From Tritrichomonas musculus (taxonomy: Eukaryota > Parabasalia > Tritrichomonadida > Tritrichomonadidae): a stretch of 64,000 nt of DNA. The DNA lies in NCBI GenBank assembly GCA_039105265.1, contig JAPFFF010000003.1, positions 3,038,001 to 3,102,000 of the forward strand, in the 5' to 3' direction. A program made the translations under genes and the position numbers. Positions 60,386 through 64,000 of the stretch are shown here, piece by piece; positions within the stretch are counted from its first letter, which is position 1, and each line of letters opens with the position of its first letter. The notes beneath the pieces are model-generated. The model was given only the letters and a program-made list of their open reading frames with translations. It was not told the DNA's origin and made no database searches.

Positions 60386-63019
60386 CTACGAAAAGTGGTC
60401 AATGGAATCTTCGTTTGAATCCCAAAATAATTTGCTTTCATTGGATAATATAGGTCTAGGATTTGTGTTAAATTTATGTGCACGTTCATTATGGCGATGA
60501 TGATGATGATAATCCCTATGTTCATTATCAGCATTATTTTGATTTTCATCGCTTTTTGTTTTTGAATTTGAATAATCTAAACTTCCTTTTTGTTCCTCTT
60601 CATCAAAAGAAAAGAGTTTCACGTTAAGTTTTCTAGATCTTGAAGAATATTCAATATCACTCAAAATATTAAAAGTGTTTTCACAATACTCTGAATTTTT
60701 AAATGATAAGTAGCTATAAAGAACTCCTTTGTTTTCAGGTACTTTTTCTTCAACAAAGTCATAAAATGCATTATAAATCTTGAAGATATTAGTAACTTCA
60801 GGATCTGTAATTTTAATTCTTTTATCTATAAAATCATCAAATACTAAATTAGAGTCGTGAAAAGGAAATGGTATTCCTAAAGTTTGGCAGCACAATGAGT
60901 GATGTGATGTATTACATCTTTCGAGGAATGAATGAAAAATTTTGGTTTGATGGTCAACTATTTCTTCAATTTCAGGAATTCCATTCAATGTCCATGTTGA
61001 ATGAATTCCATGCCTTGAGAGCTTGAATTGAAGTTTTTGCATCATTAATCTACGTTTTGATTCAAGGTCATAAAGAGCTCCTTTATAATAATTTCGAGGT
61101 AATTTGGATATCAGCCTCATTGCATCGCGAGATGGAAAATTCATCAAGTTCATATCCAAGCTTTCACGTGCTACCTCGCATAAATTGAAAATATCAGATA
61201 AAGAGTCTGGATTATTTCCATCAATTTGAAGTTCAATTAATTTTTTCGCAACAATTAAGTTTTTCATGTCACGATAACCTTTACTTCCAAGTTTGTTATC
61301 CTTTATATTTAATCGTAAAGCGCGATTTGATAATAATGAAAGGGTTTTTACAAATGGATCAATTTTTTTATGAGTTAAAAAACATTTTTCAGAGCCTCTG
61401 ATTGATAAACGTTCAAGTTTAGTGAGTGACAAAACATTGGGCAAATAAGATTCAATCATATTTGTTTTCTCACTGAAATTGAGACCAATGTTAAGTGTTA
61501 TTAAATTACTCATTCGACTCAAAACTTGTAGTAATCGTTGAAAGTCTAGACAGTTGAGTCCATTATTTTCAAATGATAATGTCATCCATTTCCGAATATT
61601 TCTTTCGTCGAACGCTAAAAGTACATCTTCCAAGTTTTCTTTATTGAGGTTTAAATCATTTAAATGAAGAGCAAATGAAGTTATTTCACCATTTTGGCCA
61701 ATTGAGTGAATTATTTTAGATATGTCATGTGTCGAGAGTTTAGTGGAACTAAGATCTAACTCTTTCAAGGTCTTTGTACCTCGAATAAAAATATTAAGTT
61801 GTTCAATACCTATTGAACTTAAATCTATACCGCAAAGACTGAATGATTCAAGAACTGGATTATCACATTGAATTGAATTGATTTCATTCAAAAAGTTGAT
61901 TAACCTATCAGAAACTTTTCCTAAGTGAATTCTATATAAAGACACTGATGCCCGATGAAAATAATTAGAGAAAACAACCATTGCTTTAGAAGTCATCTCT
62001 GCGCCTGTAATTTCAAAATGTTTTAAATGCTGCAAATTAGGATTTAACATTAAAGAAATACATAAGTTTTCCGTGGCAGTTTTGGATAATTTACAATTTG
62101 ATAAATTGAGGCTATAAAGTGGTTTTTTAAGATATCTGAGGGATTTTGTAAAGTATTTTAAATCTGTGATTTGATTACTTGATAAATCAATAGAAACAAG
62201 ATCTAAATTAGGATTTCTCTTGATTGCTCTTGCTAGTTCTTTTGCACCATATGTTATTCCGAGATTTATGAGTGTTAAAAAACGAATTGTTTTTGTAGTT
62301 CTAATTAAAGGTGAGATAAGACGAAGTATATCAGGCATGTAGCCATTTTGACAAGTTATTCCTGCAAAGTATTTAAAATTGATTAATGATGAAAAAAATG
62401 GTGCAAGAGAAAAATTTTTATCAAGTTTGGAGGATGTAAGAATATGGCATGGTAGCAAAGATAAATCTAAAATAACATTTTCGGTGGTTATAAGTTGATG
62501 AATAAATAATACTAAATCGTGATAATAAGGATGATTTAGGTATGCGCAATATCCATCATAACACATTTGAATTTGTTGTGTAATTGAGGTATTAGGATTG
62601 AATATAGGATAGCAATTTGAATTATAAGTATTGAAAATTAATCGATTTTCGAAAGGTTTTGTTGTATAGCTAATTATTCGATATAAAATATGGGCAAATT
62701 TATCAATACCTGAACTAGAAATCAATATAATATGATACGAGAAATGAATTTCTATCGAGTCATGATCATTCACATAAAAACTACTTATATCAAATATATG
62801 TAATTTCTGTTTTATTATCATCCTGTATTTTTTTCGAATAATAAAATAAACGAAATGTTCTGCATATGCAAGAATTGAATTAGCGTAAGTAGCAACGTTA
62901 TCAAAATTAATTTCACATTTTATTGCATAACGGTATCCTCGCTTTTTATGACGAATTAATCTTCTAAACGCTTTTTTCTCCTTTGTATTAAGTATGAAAA
63001 TCGATTCTGAGGCGCTCAT
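60386..63019 (-). CDS. CARMIL-like leucine-rich repeat protein, 877 aa
   Basis: The N-terminus (about 1-130) resembles the PH-like domain of CARMIL proteins (strands around YAIKCEINFDNVATY, YFIIRKKYRMIIKQK, IEIHFSYHIILIS). It is followed by LRRs from about 230 to 650 with repeats such as LDLVSIDLSSNQITDL, LYSLNLSNCKLS, LKELDLSSTKLSTHD and LRLNIKDNKLGSKG. A helical C-terminus ends in a His/Arg-rich stretch (HRDYHHHHRHNERAHK). CARMIL relatives bind actin capping protein; in trichomonads these genes form a large family. It shares domain order and His-rich C-terminal tendency with the 2706-aa protein, in much shorter form. Confidence 0.85.
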   Translation of the reverse strand: MSASESIFILNTKEKKAFRRLIRHKKRGYRYAIKCEINFDNVATYANSILAYAEHFVYFIIRKKYRMIIKQKLHIFDISSFYVNDHDSIEIHFSYHIILISSSGIDKFAHILYRIISYTTKPFENRLIFNTYNSNCYPIFNPNTSITQQIQMCYDGYCAYLNHPYYHDLVLFIHQLITTENVILDLSLLPCHILTSSKLDKNFSLAPFFSSLINFKYFAGITCQNGYMPDILRLISPLIRTTKTIRFLTLINLGITYGAKELARAIKRNPNLDLVSIDLSSNQITDLKYFTKSLRYLKKPLYSLNLSNCKLSKTATENLCISLMLNPNLQHLKHFEITGAEMTSKAMVVFSNYFHRASVSLYRIHLGKVSDRLINFLNEINSIQCDNPVLESFSLCGIDLSSIGIEQLNIFIRGTKTLKELDLSSTKLSTHDISKIIHSIGQNGEITSFALHLNDLNLNKENLEDVLLAFDERNIRKWMTLSFENNGLNCLDFQRLLQVLSRMSNLITLNIGLNFSEKTNMIESYLPNVLSLTKLERLSIRGSEKCFLTHKKIDPFVKTLSLLSNRALRLNIKDNKLGSKGYRDMKNLIVAKKLIELQIDGNNPDSLSDIFNLCEVARESLDMNLMNFPSRDAMRLISKLPRNYYKGALYDLESKRRLMMQKLQFKLSRHGIHSTWTLNGIPEIEEIVDHQTKIFHSFLERCNTSHHSLCCQTLGIPFPFHDSNLVFDDFIDKRIKITDPEVTNIFKIYNAFYDFVEEKVPENKGVLYSYLSFKNSEYCENTFNILSDIEYSSRSRKLNVKLFSFDEEEQKGSLDYSNSKTKSDENQNNADNEHRDYHHHHRHNERAHKFNTNPRPILSNESKLFWDSNEDSIDHFS

Positions 63020-64000
63020 TAATAACCTGAAAATTTAAACGAAGATGCTATTTACGTAATTTTATTGAATGATTTGGAATCATTTCTTTTATAAGAAATT
63101 TACCATTTTTTGACAATAATATCTAATTTATAAACTAATAAATAAAATTGATATAAAAGAAACTTGCTAAATCATAAGTTTTTTACTGTTAATTTAATTC
63201 AAAACCGAAAAAACTAATGAACAACATCACTGTTATTTTGATGTAAAAATTGAAAAAGATTTATCTTTTTGAGAATTTTAGGATAAAATAATTCTATCAG
63301 AATTGAATTTTGAATGAATCAAAATTTATAATTTACCCTCAAAAACCTCGATTTCAAAAGGCCAATTTACCAATTTGTTTACGATATATTGTTTATTTAA
63401 TCAATCTTCTGTCATCTTGTTTATTTTAGTAGTAGTAATAAGCAAATCGTTTTAATGCATATTTTTAAGTGTTATTATTAAAAAATTATTTTGTTCTCCA
63501 AAAACAATTATATTTTTTTCTCTGAGATGAATCAAGATTATCTTTTTGAAATTTAAAATAATGCATATATAAGCAATGGTCAAGTCTTTTGATAATCTAA
63601 TATAATGCATATATTAAAAGAAAAGAAAATTTAAGTTGAAAATGTTATTTTTTAAAAAAAAATTAAATTTAAACTAAATATTTTATCAGTTTTAAAATGA
63701 TTATCAGTTCATAAATATATTTTTTGAACCCAAGTATGTTATAACTGATTTTGGGAATATTAAAATATTAATACTTAATCTCTTATTTTGATAAATTATA
63801 GCTCTTTAAATGATTCATACATATTAAAGTTTGATTTAAAATTTTGGTGTGTATTTTATTAATCATTTTTTCTAATAAGTAATTGGATCTTTCATGAATG
63901 AAAGTGAGCATTATTTTTTTGATTTAAAGCATGATACAATAAGTTATCCATCTAATGATGGAAATATGATTATTTTGATTCTGAATATATTTTGAATAAT
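63020..64000. other. Upstream region of the LRR gene, no gene seen
   Basis: AT-rich DNA. A 33-codon frame from ATG 63896 (MNESEHYFFDLKHDT) has a coding-like opening but stops before the window ends. It could be the start of a broken gene or chance. Confidence 0.4.

Noticed and set aside
63896-63997. Short frame MNESEHYFFDLKHDT at the right edge
   Set aside because: It stops after 33 codons. It could be a broken gene start, but there is too little to support a call.
1-64000. tRNA, rRNA genes or a CRISPR array
   Set aside because: No cloverleaf with a GGTTCGA-type T-loop, no conserved rRNA words and no regularly spaced repeat-spacer pattern were found by reading; the direct repeats seen are minisatellites or transposon ends.

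Overview
The window looks like nuclear DNA of a parabasalid protist, most likely a trichomonad of the Tritrichomonas type. Reasons: very A+T-rich DNA; single-exon genes with short or missing UTRs; initiator-like TCA motifs just upstream of several start codons; and typical trichomonad proteins (BTB-like, R2R3 Myb, CARMIL-like leucine-rich repeat proteins, small Rab, PP2A-like phosphatase, cullins). No introns, tRNA or rRNA genes were recognised. Genus assignment is inference; no database was searched.

Layout. 1-4.2 kb: two divergent genes (partial BTB-like, unknown acidic), a decayed coding-like stretch, a MITE, and a Myb gene. 4.4-8.5 kb: the C-terminal remnant of a bacterial-type DNA methyltransferase, a 95-codon ORF, a 2.2-kb TTAA-flanked element, and AT-rich filler. 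8.5-24.3 kb: host genes. These are a 2706-residue LRR protein with homogenised His-rich repeats, an EFHB/CFAP21-like flagellar protein, a muniscin-like candidate, a Vps37-like candidate, a coiled-coil protein, a PP2A/PP4/PP6-like phosphatase and a Rab. 24.4-37 kb: a mobile-element cluster. It holds a dead mariner whose transposase carries a C-terminal bromodomain, apparently interrupted by a pogo-like element; two nested hAT-like elements; a MULE-like remnant containing a MITE; and a virus- or plasmid-like segment with a UL9/OBP-type helicase, an overlapping second ORF and phased iteron-like repeats. 37.6-48.2 kb: host genes (tail-anchored coiled-coil protein, RING protein, 1376-residue protein, PCI protein, coiled-coil protein with an 11-residue repeat, small unknown), with one 255-bp MITE. 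48.4-53 kb: more non-autonomous elements, including a TA-flanked element containing an 8-bp-TSD element. 53-63 kb: two cullin paralogues separated by another hAT-like element, then a second CARMIL-like LRR gene.

Host genes occur in compact blocks and transposons fill the spaces. The two cullins and the RING protein could belong to ubiquitin ligases; the two LRR proteins, the Rab, and the Vps37-like and muniscin-like candidates fit cytoskeleton and membrane traffic. These links are inferred from family, not from operon structure. Most transposons were recognised here from matched inverted ends plus target-site duplications (TSDs) read directly from the sequence. The observation I consider most novel is the mariner transposase-bromodomain fusion.
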